From Amphiura filiformis (taxonomy: Eukaryota > Echinodermata > Ophiuroidea > Amphilepidida > Amphiuridae): a stretch of DNA of 64,000 nt. The position numbers and the translations under genes were made by a program. The notes under the pieces are model-generated. The model was not told the origin of the DNA, ran no database searches, and was given only the letters and a program-made list of their open reading frames with translations. Below, one piece after another: positions 50,001-59,542 of this stretch. The DNA is taken from assembly GCF_039555335.1 (NCBI RefSeq), contig NW_027305511.1:310001-374000 (forward strand). Direction: 5' to 3'. The number at the start of each line of letters is the position of its first letter. Position 1 is the stretch's first letter.

Positions 50001-51366
50001 ATTATGTTAAAGCGGAGCGAAAGTAGTATGTTTAGCTGCCAATAATCAAATATGAACATTGAAGGACAGGAATGGGCGTGAAGTGCGCACAAATTTGTCA
50101 TTTTAAAGTGGCATTTTGCTCCCAGATTAAGTTTCTCTTAACAACTTCCACGCGAAGTTAAAAAAATGCCAATTTTAAGCTAAAATGATCTACGAGCGTA
50201 AGTATGAACCGTTGAATGGACAAATGGGTGTGAAGCGCGCGCAAATTTACAATTCGAATTGTCGACTTTTGCCCCCAGTTTGGACTAATGGACAAGAAAA
50301 GAGACCTTGCTTGGCCTTTGTTGGTCCATAAAGCAATATCTGATATGCCTTATTATAGAAGGTATCTTTGCTTTACCTTTACCCCCCCCTTTGGCTAATT
50401 TTCTATTGTTCCTCACAAAGCATTGCACAGTTGACAAACCTTAAACTGTTCGATACCTTTACAAGTAATAGGAACTCAAGATAAAAAAAAACGCCCAAAA
50501 ACACATGACACATTGATTGGTAAAGCGGTGATTTGCTCAACTCCAAAGGACATTGTTAGAGGGCGCAAACATGTTTGAACATCGACAGATTCGGAATAGA
50601 GAACCTTTTTCATAATTCGGAATAGAGATCACGGTGACTCATTTCGGAATACTGAACCGTTTTTAGTTTTCGGAATGGAGAACCTTTTTTCATATTCGGA
50701 ATAGAGAACCTTTTCTTATATTCGGAGTAGAGAACACGGTGACTTGTTTCGGATTAAAGAACCTTTATTCGTTTTCGGAATAGAGAACCCATATTTGAAT
50801 ATTCGGAATAGAGAACCTTCTTTATATTCGGAATAGAGAACCTTTCTATTTTCGGAATAGAGAACCTGTTTGTGTTTTGGGGATTTTCGGAATAGCGAAC
50901 CTTCGTAGTAGAGAACCCTTATTTCGGAATAGCGAACCTTTAATTACATTCGGAATAGCGAATGGTAAAATTACACGTTCGGAAAAGCGGACCTTCGGAA
51001 TAGCGAACCTTCGGAATGGCGGACCTTCGGAGTAGCGAGAGGACCCCTTGTCTATGGAGCAGTGCAATACACATAATCATGCATAACTCGCAAACGCAAA
51101 ATTGGAATCAACTGACATTTTGGAAATAAGCTTTTTTCGTGGATATCTACTGAAAGATTTCATAAAAAGAAGATGCTAGGATCACGAAATACTCCTTTAA
51201 AAGGAATTTATTCTTACTATGAAGTCGAATGAGAGCAAAGTGAGCCCAACTTCTACAGTCGTAGCCATATCATGCCTTGGCGTGACTTCCTTACTGTAAT
51301 TAACATTGAACAGATCAGAGTAAAGTTGAGCATTGTATTGCGGCGGAAGATCTGATTTTGGTGCAT
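37921..51366 (-). CDS. Nicotinic acetylcholine receptor alpha-type subunit (5' partial, spliced)
   Basis: Five exons on the - strand, in transcript order 51366-51218, 42517-42473, 40895-40786, 39009-38334, 38022-37921, all phase-consistent. The product is a Cys-loop ligand-gated cation channel subunit of the plasma membrane that forms pentamers. Visible features are the N-terminal helix (LYSDLFNVNYSKEV), loop D Trp (AHAWLKL), loop A (IWMPDIELYNG), a Cys-loop with 13 spaced residues (CPMNLRYFPYDEQKC), loop B Trp (GSWTHD), loop C with vicinal cysteines (YPCCAETY), M1-M3 and M4 (VSFVIFSIVFVVGLAIML), then RRG and stop. The 45-bp and 110-bp exons match the exon 3 and exon 4 sizes known for vertebrate nAChR genes. 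The signal-peptide exon is not certain. The M3-M4 loop is only about 35 residues. The gene converges with the phosphatase gene, about 2.6 kb apart. Confidence 0.9.
38160..38290. repeat. Dispersed repeat fragment (also 62285-62345)
   Basis: CAGTGGCGGCAGAAGCATTC and AAATTTAGGAGGGCGG, followed by GACGAGCA, match CAGTGGCAGTGGAAGCATTG...AAATTTAGG near 62280-62330. It lies in the intron between the last two nAChR exons. Confidence 0.6.
38334..39009 (-). CDS. nAChR main exon: Cys-loop, loops B and C, M1-M3
   Basis: A 676-bp exon entered in phase 2 and left in phase 0. It holds LLYSNGYQYSLPTYQIEF, the Cys-loop, GSWTHD, YPCCAETYGDVTFTVYLTRN, M1 (VLPSVLTGFMILLTFLLPPA), M2 beginning HEKITLCGIIFLALLLLLVY, M3 (EYMAFALFIDFFATILAVVS) and a short basic then acidic loop ending THTPAE-like (NIHTPAE). 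In M2 the -1' Glu and 9' Leu are kept, but 6' is Ile and 20' is Ser. Confidence 0.93.
39010..40320. other. nAChR intron without recognised features
   Basis: About 1.3 kb of AT-rich intron. A weak inverted pair (ACCTTAATTTTTGGCTTA near 39918-39940 against its complement near 39425-39442, and AAACGGTGA...) suggests an old palindromic element of about 0.6-0.7 kb. I could not define its ends, and no coding frame is seen. Confidence 0.4.
40321..40745 (-). mobile_element. LINE 3' fragment with TTGAC-repeat tail
   Basis: On the - strand a frame reads KEASRIIGSPRQDFQTVYTD and LLLKKLTDVMEDPQHIIS, followed by a 3' region ending AATAAAGTTTAACTTGACTT. This is the style of RT C-terminus and tail seen in many animal non-LTR elements. 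It is decayed, with stops inside. Confidence 0.7.
40786..40895 (-). CDS. nAChR exon 4 (110 bp, loop A)
   Basis: A 110-bp exon with TGCAG acceptor and GTAAGG donor. It encodes GWTDHRLAWDP, then DDITVMRVNTDDIWMPDIEL and YNG. Phase 0 in, phase 2 out, the same length as vertebrate nAChR exon 4. IWMPDIxLYN is the loop A signature. Confidence 0.92.
40934..41003. mobile_element. Fragment of the same TTAA MITE family
   Basis: About 70 bp (TTTGGACAGTATTTTTGTGG, then GGACATGAGAGCACATCAGA) matches the termini of the copies at 51934, 53227 and 61315. The fragment stops where the mariner-like element at 41006 begins. Confidence 0.7.
41006..42336. mobile_element. Mariner-like element, 1331 bp, no transposase seen
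   Basis: Termini CGAGGGTTGGTCAATAA and its near complement at 42320-42336, flanked by TA at 41004-41005 and 42337-42338. Terminal repeats are about 75 bp and imperfect. The length matches full mariner elements, but no catalytic D-D-D motifs are visible in either strand. It lies in the nAChR intron 40896-42472. Confidence 0.7.
42473..42517 (-). CDS. nAChR exon 3 (45 bp, loop D)
   Basis: A 45-bp phase-0 exon encoding EEANGLASAHAWLKL, flanked by TTAG acceptor and GTAAG donor. It matches DEKNQxLTTNVWLxQ of nAChRs, including the loop D Trp, and has the same length as the vertebrate exon 3. Confidence 0.85.
43382..44130. mobile_element. Inverted-repeat element interrupted by another insertion
   Basis: AATGGTACAAAGTCAGTGAT...TTCCCAATTCATTT (43388-43430) and AATTTAAACGCTGTCGAAGT...GATTAACTACCATAGCA (43741-43795) are both matched in reverse at 43990-44115. 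The left arm is split by about 300 bp (43437-43740) that contains TACAGGGTATCCC, a mariner-like start. Part of the right arm (ATCTGTTGCTATGGTAGTTA) is repeated at 44116-44145. Confidence 0.6.
44400..44850. repeat. Pyrimidine-rich low-complexity tract in a 165-bp direct duplication
   Basis: CT-rich runs at 44475-44550 and 44625-44697, plus a G run at 44785-44795. ATATCGTAGGCCTATGGATT...(44459) and ATATCGTATGGATTCCCATC (44603) mark an imperfect direct duplication. No gene. Confidence 0.8.
44987..45240 (+). repeat. 150-bp tandem duplication in the LINE 5' region
   Basis: ATGTAAGTACTAC recurs at 44987 and 45137. Each unit ends near a CAAATATGGCTGA start-like segment (about 45070 and 45222). The second copy supplies the ORF1 start codon. 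This may be a monomer-type 5' promoter repeat. Confidence 0.75.
45226..46056 (+). CDS. LINE ORF1 protein (coiled coil plus RRM-like)
   Basis: Starting at ATG 45226 (MADNKLPDVDD) it encodes about 276 residues; an in-frame upstream ATG at 45160 would add 22 hydrophobic residues and is less likely. An acidic N-terminus is followed by a probable coiled coil (DLFDLSNKVEALEIAREE, QMKYVDKQLNDIQQ) and then YSRRNSLRVTGIPE, the entry into the RRM-like nucleic-acid-binding domain of LINE ORF1 proteins. DRSHRVGK and a basic C-terminus (KKLAKSKSKPH) follow. The likely role is RNA binding and assembly with its own transcript. Confidence 0.8.
   Translation: MADNKLPDVDDFLDKMMSSSKYKEFLKNVITEVIDEKIVQRIEKCESDLFDLSNKVEALEIAREESNVGKEDLSQQMKYVDKQLNDIQQYSRRNSLRVTGIPEHLKECTDTIVKDLAKEKLGITINDSDVDRSHRVGKMNESEDGSKKHRAILVKFTSYRPRNKVIKARSKLKGSGITIHEDLTKQNQSLLSKTAKHPGVVSAWSIDGRIFASIPSSAPGKTVIILVRNTDDFKKIPEVDEGIVANLKKLAKSKSKPHVTSPKHAMQTRNRSGSLK
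46211..49421 (+). CDS. LINE ORF2: zinc-finger remnant, AP endonuclease, reverse transcriptase (frameshifted)
   Basis: Three consecutive open segments. 46211-46627 has a Cys-rich start (HKCCSDL...WHCSSC, PHD-like) and the endonuclease entry LLCSNVRSL. 46687-47196 has ETW just upstream, RGGGVSMYV, VVYRPPD and GDFNINLL, the AP-endonuclease motifs; SDHLPIF follows after the next frame change. 47289-49421 (710 codons) has the RT: IAKVVPIYKKD, NYRPVSVLP, QYGFRHKHST, DLSKAFDTIDH, GVPQGSILGPLLF and the catalytic FADDTTVF, then the thumb and a C-terminal domain. One missing base near 46620 and one near 47170 separate the segments. Confidence 0.88.
49429..49765 (+). repeat. Three tandem units in the LINE 3' region
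   Basis: Units start at 49429, 49540 and 49652 with AATTCATATTGTGCTG. Unit length is about 111-112 bp, and units 2 and 3 are closest to each other. They lie just after the RT stop codon. Confidence 0.9.
50590..51045. repeat. Degenerate CGGAATAGAGAACC array
   Basis: TTCGGAATAGAGAACCTTT and variants (GGAATAGCGAACCTTCGG) recur about 15 times at irregular spacing of roughly 17-40 bp. No coding signal. Confidence 0.85.
51218..51366 (-). CDS. nAChR exon 2 (N-terminal helix and first beta strand)
   Basis: Read on the - strand between a TTTCAG acceptor and a GTAAGAA donor. It encodes PPQYNAQLYSDLFNVNYSKE and then TTVEVGLTLLSFDFI. This is the classic start of the nAChR ligand-binding domain (LxxxLFxxYNxxVRP...VxxGLxLxxI). 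Length is 149 bp, entering in phase 1 and leaving in phase 0, so it splices in frame to 42517-42473. The usual RPV is here EVTPRHD. It lies 8.7 kb from the next exon because of a LINE and other repeats in the intron. Confidence 0.85.
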
Positions 51367-51933
51367 CTGAAAAATAAACATTTCATTTAAACTTTTCGAT
51401 ATTTGTTTTATGTTTTGGGGGGGGGGAGGAAGAATTCCCCCTGACAAAAATGAAAGACAAAAGTGCCCCTCAGACAAAAAATGAAAGAGAAAATCAGGAG
51501 GGCAAAAGGAAAGAAAAGGGGATACCAAAATTCAGCCCGATCATGAACCAAAATGTGTAAAATTTTACATATAAAGCCCTTTCCATTCTGATAATGGCCA
51601 AAAATAGTGTCAAATACGCAATCGTCCCAATAAAGTCCGTTTAAAGCTCGAAGATATACTGTCTTTATGTATTGTATGATGCAACTGTAATTTTTTTTCG
51701 TCTGGGCCCCCGAAATTTTATTTTGCCCCCCCCCCCGACCAAAACAGCTGGCAAAGCCCCTGGTGCGCCGACAAGGTGGGAAAGAGGGTAAGGGGGTGCT
51801 GTAAAGCAAAGAAAGGAGATCTCAGGGGCCCGTAAAAAGTAAACTTGAGAAAAGATACTTTGTAATTAAGGCATCTTTTCTTTGCTTTGCTATACTATAC
51901 GGCCCAACTAAGGTCTCTTCTCTTGTCCATTAA

Positions 51934-52588
51934 GGGATCCAAAATGAGCGTTTATTGCGTTTCGACAGTATTTTTTGTGGGACATGAGAGCACCTCAGAC
52001 CTATCGAATTGCATTCTGAATACGAAGCATGTCTTTCTGATATCAAATAATTTTCATTTTTTTAAATCACAATATAATACAAATTTTATGACAAATTATA
52101 AAATTTGATATTTTTCAAATTTTGATATATAACAGTCCTCGAAGTAAATTATATAAATCTAATGATATATTCTTAAAGTGTATGTAGCAGGAGGAAAAAG
52201 CCGACAGTCAATTGAAAATTTTGACCTTTCATATTGAAGATATGGATTTTTTCCCCAAAAGACCTAATTTTTTTTGGTGTTTTGGGAAAAAATCCATATC
52301 TTCAATACGAAAGGTCAAAATTTTCAATTGATCGTCGGCTTTTCATTCCACCTACATACACTTTAAGTATAAATCATCAGATTTATAAAGTTTACATCAA
52401 GTACTGTTAAATATCAAAATATCAATTTTAATGATTTGCCATAAAATGTGTATTAAATTGCGAATTTCAAAAAATCAAAATTATTTGATATCAGAATGAC
52501 ATTCTTCGTATTCAGAATGCAATTCGATATGTCTGATTTGCTCTAATGCCCCAAAATAAATACTGTCCAAACGTTCATACCCCAGCCC
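51934..52588. mobile_element. Palindromic TTAA-flanked MITE, copy 1 (655 bp)
   Basis: Begins GGGATCCAAAATGAGCG after TTAA (51930-51933) and ends before TTAA (52589-52592). The two halves are inverted copies around about 52260. A TTAA duplication is typical of piggyBac or Kolobok families; no transposase is present. Confidence 0.8.
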
Positions 52589-53102
52589 TTAAGTAGGACT
52601 AAGGTATCTCTTCTTTGCTGATTACGGGCTCTCCTTGATCCCAGGTCCCTTTGCTTATTAAGCTTTTTGGGCGAAAAATGCAAAGCATTTTTGGGCGAAA
52701 AATGCAATTCGTCCTTATTGCGATGGGTTTTGGCATACTTATTTCCTCACAGCGTTGCAGAATAAAAATAAAATAATCGTGCTGTCTATGTAATCAGGAA
52801 ACTACAGAGGCGATAGTGTACATTTAAATTTGTCACTACTACTTCATGTTGATATTCAAACAGTGCTATAAAGTTGTCTTACCAAGGAATGTGTTTGTAT
52901 TAAAAGAAATAATTGTTTTACAACTTGGATGAACTAGAATTACTTTTATGCAAATCCGAAAATTGCAACAGATATTTTTCATTGCTTTAAGATTTAGCGG
53001 TATTGCCAGATTGTACGTACAGTTGGGCTACATTAATAGCCTCATTATAGTTTTATTGATACTGGCAAAATACTTGCCTGTATGTGCTTGTTGTTCTGCT
53101 TT

Positions 53103-54765
53103 TAATGATACTTTAAGCACACAGTCAATTAATTTATGTCAACATGACCTTTTCATGAGGCTGTGTTTATATAACTGAATTCATTTATACAAACACAACC
53201 TTGAGTAAATTAAAGAGAGTACTTAAGGGATTTGGAATGGGCGTTTCGATAGTATTTTTTGTGGGACATGAGAGCACATCAGACATTATGGAATTGCATT
53301 CCTAATACGAAGAATGTCTTTCTGATATCAAATAATTTTCATTTTTTGAAAATCACGATGTAATAGGCCTACAAATTTTATGACAAATTATTAAAATTTG
53401 ATAGTTTTCATATTTTTGATATATAACAGTCTTCGAAGTAAATTTTATAAATCTAATGACATATTTTAAAGTGTATGTAGCTGCGAGGAAAAGCCGATCA
53501 ATTGACAAATTTTGACCTTTCATATTGAAAATATGGACTTTTTTCCCAAAATTACCTAATTTTTTTGTGTTTTGGGAAAAAGATCCATATCTTCAATACG
53601 AAAGGTCAAAATTTTCAATTGATCGTCGGCTTTTTCATCCCACCTACATACACTTTAAGTAAAAATCATCATTTGCGAATTTCAAAAAATCAAAATTATT
53701 TTATATCAAAAGGAAATTCTTCGTATTCAGAATGCAATTCAACATGTCTGATGTGCTCTAATGTCCCACAATAAATACTGTCCGAACGTTCATACCCCAT
53801 CCCTTAAATGGGGAAACTTTAGGCAGGCGATAAAGAGAAAATATATTTACTTTACTACTTATGGATCCTGTCAATTGAGACTTAATGTCTGTTAAGTGAG
53901 TGCTGTTATTTGAACAGTTATGGGATTACTTACGTTTATGAACATAGAGGATGTTACGCTTATGAACATGATTTTCAACATTGTTAACAATATTGCTAGT
54001 ATGTCAACAAATGAAAGTTCTGTAATTTGTTGAAATTCTTTAATACTAAATTATTTTGAATGTCATCAAATTGTAAATCTCTAGTCACATTTTCGATGTA
54101 TTAACAACTAGCTATGTAGCAAAGACGTTAACTTCATGTACAACATTTAACGCTCTTATTTTGTAAACATTGTATACCCATAGCTACATTAATCAACAAT
54201 AAATGTTCTGTATTATTGTTCCTTATTCGTTTGTAAACACTTTATTTCATAAACATAGGATACCCAAAGCTACTTATTATGCTAACAATGAACGTTCATT
54301 GACTGTTAGGCTAAGTAAACGTTACAGGATAATATGTATTCAAATTCTGCCTCAAGGTTCCTGCTTAAATTGTGTTCAAGAATCAACTAAGATTTATTTG
54401 GCCCACCTTTTGCCAGTAAATAGGCTGTCATGAATTATCCAGTGTATTTTTATTATACGTGCCCGGTCTTATCACTTGGTATACAATAGCTCACCAATCT
54501 GAAAGCCTGTTTTAATCACAATGGTCAGAATTAAATAGCCAAAATGATTAGACAAATAGGCTACACTGTCCATACACTGAGTACAGTCACTAGGCAAAAT
54601 CATAGGCTAAGTACCGTAGTCCTTGTCATTTGAGGTACGTAAAAACATACTCATTATGATCGATGCGAATTATAGAAACAGTTCAAACAATAAAATAACT
54701 ACACCTTTATCTTGACACTTCCTCATTTGTTCGCCCTGTTCCTTTTTAAAGGAATTTTTATTTAT
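53103..54765 (+). repeat. Left arm of a large inverted repeat
   Basis: Matched in reverse by 59786-61883 plus 63868-63998. Landmarks are AATTAATTTATGTCAACATG (53123), the TTAA MITE copy 53227-53803, CAACATTGTTAACAATATTG (53977), and an almost identical block 54270-54435 (against 60108-60265) ending TGCCAGTAAATAGGCTGTCA. The inner end is CCTTTTTAAAGGAATT near 54750-54765. Confidence 0.85.
53227..53803. mobile_element. Palindromic TTAA-flanked MITE, copy 2 (577 bp)
   Basis: Same family as 51934-52588, with TTAA at 53223-53226 and 53804-53807. It lies in the left arm of the large inverted repeat and has a counterpart at 61315-61883. Confidence 0.8.
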
Positions 54766-54769
54766 ATAT

Positions 54770-54965
54770 GCTCACTAAGGTCTCATTTCTTCCTTTTACG
54801 GCCGGACCCATGGTATCTTTTCTTTGCTTTCAACAGGCCCACTCCCGGGGGCCCACTACGGTCTCTTTTCTTTGCCTCTACAGGTTACAGGGTCGGTTTT
54901 CTATACTCTTTTACGGCCCATATACATAAAAAGCAAACAAAAGTAGCGCGCCCGTAAAAACAAAG
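54770..54965 (+). repeat. Short dispersed AAGGTCTCTTTTCTTTGC repeat cluster
   Basis: (A/T)AGGT(A/C)TCTTTTCTTTGC-type units between GGGCC-rich spacers. Relatives are at 51845-51925 and 52600-52645, with one reversed near 50290-50310. Nature unknown. Confidence 0.55.
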
Positions 54966-55039
54966 CCTTTGAGGACACGCACTTTCTAATCAATATTTCA
55001 CTTGAATTATGTTACTCTATGTTGAGACGCATAAAGGGC

Positions 55040-55282
55040 GGTGTCTCAACAGACTAAGATCAGAGTTCGGAAGGTGCAAGGTCGCTTTGCAGAAAAAACA
55101 CTACCTGTGAGTGTGGAACGGTTCCACAGACTATGGAACACCTGTTGGTCTGTCCACAGATGGGGCAACACTGCACACATGAGGACCTAGCTGAATTCAA
55201 CGATTCTGCTCGTCACTGCGTCAGCTATTGGCTCGGGCGCATTTGACCCTGCGCTTGGTCACGCTAAGAAGAAGAATGGGCC
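55040..55282 (+). mobile_element. LINE ORF2 3' fragment (Cys/His C-terminal motif)
   Basis: One + strand frame reads CRKNTTCECGTVPQTMEHLL and VCPQMGQHCTHEDLAEFNDS, then ARHCVSYWLGR. This CxC...HLxxCP...CTxxDL pattern is the terminal zinc-knuckle region of several non-LTR clades. It is followed by an AAGAAGAAG tail at 55265-55275. The rest of the element is absent. Confidence 0.75.
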
Positions 55283-55665
55283 GAGGGACATCCGACTAAG
55301 GCTATTGACAATAGCCTGGTCACTGACCTCTGTCATGGTATACGCCATGGGGTCATCTGCTTTTAGACTGCCTCCACGAGTGGAAAACGCTGCGCTATAG
55401 TTCGGCACATATAAAATCAGAATTTTTGTCAATTTTTGAGCTCAATACGCAAGCTAACGACTATCATATCCTTTCAACAAATATATTCAAGTGCAAGAAA
55501 AAAAATATGGCTTCTTTAGAATAAAAAAAATTACGGGAGATATTCATCATTTTCTATCCCGGTATCCAAAGATTTATCGTCTGAATATCAAATCGTGCAT
55601 AGCACATTTACGTGTATCGATCCCGTGTATTGATTTTAGTGTCTCTGCTGTACAATGTAATTATT
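55283..55665 (+). repeat. Dispersed repeat, copy B (copy A at 1240-1690)
   Basis: Shares CTAAGGCTATTGACAATAGCC-like start, AACGACTATCATATC, GGGAGATATTCATCA and TCGATCCCGTGTATT with copy A. It follows the LINE tail directly. Confidence 0.7.
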
Positions 55666-55831
55666 ACGTCGGATTTTACCCGCGGGCCCGTAAATGGCTC
55701 TCGGCGGCACTGGGAGTGAGAGTCGAGCTTTGGTGCGTTTGAAACAAGTTCTTTCTGATGATTGGTTAGATAATTTGTGATGCAACCCAGAAACATAAAT
55801 CAGTACCATGCCAGTACTAATACAATTGAGG

Positions 55832-55980
55832 AGGGTAGGGTAGCGTAGTGGTTAGCACCACTGAGGTCATGGGTTCGAGTAATGGCCGTTCCAAGACGAC
55901 GTTAAAACGTGTGTTTGATATCCAGTCCTTACTCGCTCTCTTTAGTACAACATTCCCTGGGGCAACATTATTTTAAATAA
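55832..55980 (+). mobile_element. tRNA-derived SINE
   Basis: The head GGTAGCGTAGTGGTTAGCAC carries an RNA polymerase III A box (TAGCGTAGTGG) and, 27 bp later, a B box (GGGTTCGAGTAA). The body continues to an A-rich end (TTTTAAATAAAAAAATG) near 55985. The B-box 3' half is mutated, so the copy is probably silent. Confidence 0.75.
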
Positions 55981-56638
55981 AAAAATGCATTTACTGTTTT
56001 TGCAGCGGCGTTATGCAGAGGCATGTTGTCTGATTGTCAAAAAGTAGCCGAAAACAACAAAACGTGACTAATTTTGCAACAAAGTGTGTGTGAGGGAGGG
56101 ATATATGTGGGCGGCGGGGAATCTCACTCCTCACATCTGACACCCTTGATGTACATACCTGCATTCACCATGTCAACTGTCGATACCAGCAGGCTAAGGA
56201 GACTACATATTGATATCAAACTTTTCCGCTTCGCCATTTTTGTAACGTCTTTTTTTCCGCGACAAACACCAAGTAACCGCCTTTGCAATATAGAAGGTGT
56301 CTACCAGGGAGCGTGTGAAGCAATGACATCAATGTGAGTCTTCAATCATCTGCTTACATTAATGTACACCACGGAATGCACACCATACACTCTGAAAACT
56401 GTGTTTATCACTTATGCTATCACTTTGTAAGCCTGTAAGTTTAATGGCTAAACATTATCTATATAGCAGTAACAAAATTGTGTTTAGTAGGTCGTTTACT
56501 AAACATGTTGTGTTAAACTTTATAAAGTAGTAACGCGTTCAGAAAAGTGATGAATCAATAAAAGCTAATAATAGGCTACATAGTAGCTCATAGTTTGCGC
56601 CGTATAAATTAAGCAGTGCATAATATATCGCTCTGTAC

Positions 56639-57497
56639 ACTGATAGTCAGAATGGAGTCATGTGACTCTCAAAGTGGAGGAAACTAACGTTGACTCTCAA
56701 AAAGAGTCGCCTGGCTGTCACAAGAGAGTCAGTTGACTCTACCCGTTGAGTCAATTGGATCTACCTGCGGAGTCAGTCGTGCACGACGTAGTTATTTGAC
56801 ACTGACTCTCAAAAGAAATTGGACCTGACTCTGCCCGTGGAGTCAACTGACTCTATATTCAGCGCCATCGACGCGGTACACGTGTATTGCTGAGGTAGCG
56901 GCTATTTTGCATTATTAGAAGACAAGGTTGCTACGTCGGCACGCATAGTAGGAGATAAAAGTGGTTTTCCAAGTAAAGTGTTGGATGCGAACAACACTTT
57001 ACTTGGAAAACCACTTTTATTTTGCATTATGCTGCTGCTGTTTGCTGTTGTTCAGCGTGCTGGTCATTCGCACGGTGTATCATGTATTGGAGTTTGGACA
57101 GTGTGAAGTGACATTTTCATGTTGTAGGCTAACTTGTTCTTGAGCTGGATTCCATAGGAAAATTTTAACCTGAGTAAAGCTAATGATAGTAAGCTTTCCT
57201 ACCTGGAGTCGGACGGTCGAAGTGATCCTGTAATGGAATCTGGGTGACTCTATAAATGGAGTCTGGGATACTCTATAAGCAGAAACCAGTCACTGCGTGA
57301 TGTCTAAAATGACTCAGTCAAATGACTCCTGTGTAGAGTCATCAGCGGTGACTCTTCAGCGGAATCAACAAATTATGACTCTTGAAGGGAGTCAGGTGAC
57401 TCCCAATATCAATATGGAGTCATTTTATACATAGGGTCGCAGAGTGGCTGGACTCTACTTTTAGAGTCACCCTGACTCCAGTTTGGCTTACAGTGTA
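56639..57497. mobile_element. CACTA-like non-autonomous element with GACTC sub-terminal repeats
   Basis: Ends CACTG...CAGTG, with TA outside on both sides. GACTCT/AGAGTC motifs are repeated many times in both sub-terminal regions (56650-56860 and 57200-57485). Terminal CACTG, a short target duplication and many short sub-terminal repeats fit EnSpm/CACTA. A perfect hairpin (56955-57020) sits in the middle. No transposase. Confidence 0.65.
56955..57020. repeat. Perfect 28-bp hairpin with 10-nt loop
   Basis: Arms 56955-56982 and 56993-57020 are exact complements (AAAGTGGTTTTCCAAGTAAA in the left arm); the loop is GGATGCGAAC. Confidence 0.95.
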
Positions 57498-57499
57498 TT

Positions 57500-59010
57500 T
57501 TGCACCGTTATGGTCTTCATAATTCGCAAAAAATCCTTTAAAACAATCTTTTGCTCTAAATATGTTTCAAAAAATGATGGAAAAATATTTTATATTGTAG
57601 ACTTAATAAAAATATGTTGATAGCTACGTTTTATTATCACACATAGATGTGACGTGATATATCGAAAGCAGACACTTTTGAGCAGGATCGTAAATGGAGA
57701 AATAGCCAAAAATCTGCCCGGGATGATTTGTTCACAAAACAATTTTTGGGTTTGTTGATGTTATTAATGTTTAAAATATTGTCTGAGATTTTGTTTAAGG
57801 TAATTCCTACTCTCAACATTGTCAATAAATTTTTAAAGGCCGATGTATCAATATTTAATTTATAATACCATAACTTTCGCTTAAGAATGTCCCGGAAGAA
57901 TGTCCGATTACATTGGAGAAAACGGCGTTGTGGAGCAAAATATTTCTTTATTTGAAACCTCATATCTGCTCAAAAGGGTCTGTTTTTGACATGACACGTC
58001 ACAAATGTCCAATGGTTAATAAAAAGTGATCTAGCAATAACATGTGTTTAGTAGGTGATGTTATTAAGCAAAGTGAGAGCTAGAATTAGTTTCAGAAAAG
58101 TGATAAATCGCTAGACACATTTTTTGCAGTGTACATTATTATTGGTGAAACTGTACATAACATATCACTCTAGGCCTATTTGCTTTAATTTACACAGATA
58201 TGTTCCTCAAATAATCGGAACAAAATCCTTTAACACAAAATGTTATAAAGGGAAAAAAGATTAGGCCTACTTTGATATGTTGAACTTTTGAAGCAATACC
58301 TTAATTATTGCGTCTGAATTATGTGAAAATTGAAGTTGCTTAAAGTTTAAACTTTTTTCAAGGCAGTGGAATGATGCCACTTGCCCCACATCTCATATAC
58401 ACAGTTTATCCTTTACATATCCTGTGTCTTGAATAGCTATATAGCCCACCAACCATGTGGTTAAGAGGCTAGAAAATAATTCCTAATATCTCATACCCTA
58501 GTTTGCATGCCTTTATCTAATCTTGCCCCACATGGCAACTTACTATTTAGCCCTTAAACCCGGCAAAGAGTTTGTTCAGCGTAGGAAATTTTTAGACTTT
58601 TTTATTAACATGTTTGCAATTGGCTTATAGCCATCACATGCTGACAATACACATAACTGATTGGTTAATCAAAACTAGCAGGTCATGGTCAGGCCTAATC
58701 ACAAAGTAAACATATCATCTGTATAGAAAACTATGCAGCAGGCGATTTACTTCAGAAAAAGTTCAATATACGTCGTAACTACATTGTACAAAACTAAGTC
58801 CATTATCTATACTAGTTAATTGAATGTTTATTGACTCTTGTAATAACCCATGTGTAATATTGGTGTTCATAAAAGCAGGACTATGAGACAAATATCCCTG
58901 ACCCTGACAAAAGCTAGCAAGAGCAAATGGATGTGTAATTTGTTTACTTTAGTGATAATGCATCTTGCATACAATTTTCTTCGTATAAGTACATTTGTTT
59001 CCTGTAGGTG
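57500..59010. other. No recognised gene
   Basis: AT-rich sequence. The longest - strand open frame (57637-57963) has no recognisable motif. GTGTTTAGTAGGT...TCAGAAAAGTGAT at 58050-58105 resembles 56480-56550, a small dispersed pair. A unit AATAAAAATTCCTTTAAAAA at 59012 resembles the inner end of the large inverted repeat. Confidence 0.4.
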
Positions 59011-59542
59011 GCTTAATAAAAATTCCTTTAAAAAGGAATGGGGCGCCCAATGTGAGCTTGGTCTTGATGTGGTGATTTCATGGTGTTTAGATTTGGTATT
59101 ATTATCTCTTGCAAACTCGGTGACACCTCATTATAGAAATCGGACCTGTCGATAGGTTGTCAGAGGGGATAGCCTTTTCCAGACACGAATTGGGCCATAC
59201 ATAAAGAAAGTTTTGCTACTTTGCAACGCAATAAAAACCTAAATGCAAAATGAGATCCTGTATAGGTGGCTCCCGAGGTGGCTTAAAAAACTAAATGCAA
59301 AATGAGGTTTTAAAAAATATTGTTTTCCAGAGTCAAGACGCATGTATCATTATTAAGCCTCATATCACTTGTTTATTGTCGAATAAGTGCAGAGTAGGTT
59401 AGATATGAATATTAAATGTTAGACCAAAGTAGCTCAATAAAGTACATGTACTATACACCTGATCCGTGAACTTGTCTTTTTTTAAAGACAATACTTCTTG
59501 TTTCGTGTTTTTGCCACCATGTGATAGCGACTGTAAGGTTAT

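Noticed and set aside
54203-54433. Conserved open frame shared with 60108-60332
   Set aside because: The identity is explained by the two arms of the large inverted repeat. No family motifs and no third copy to show selection.
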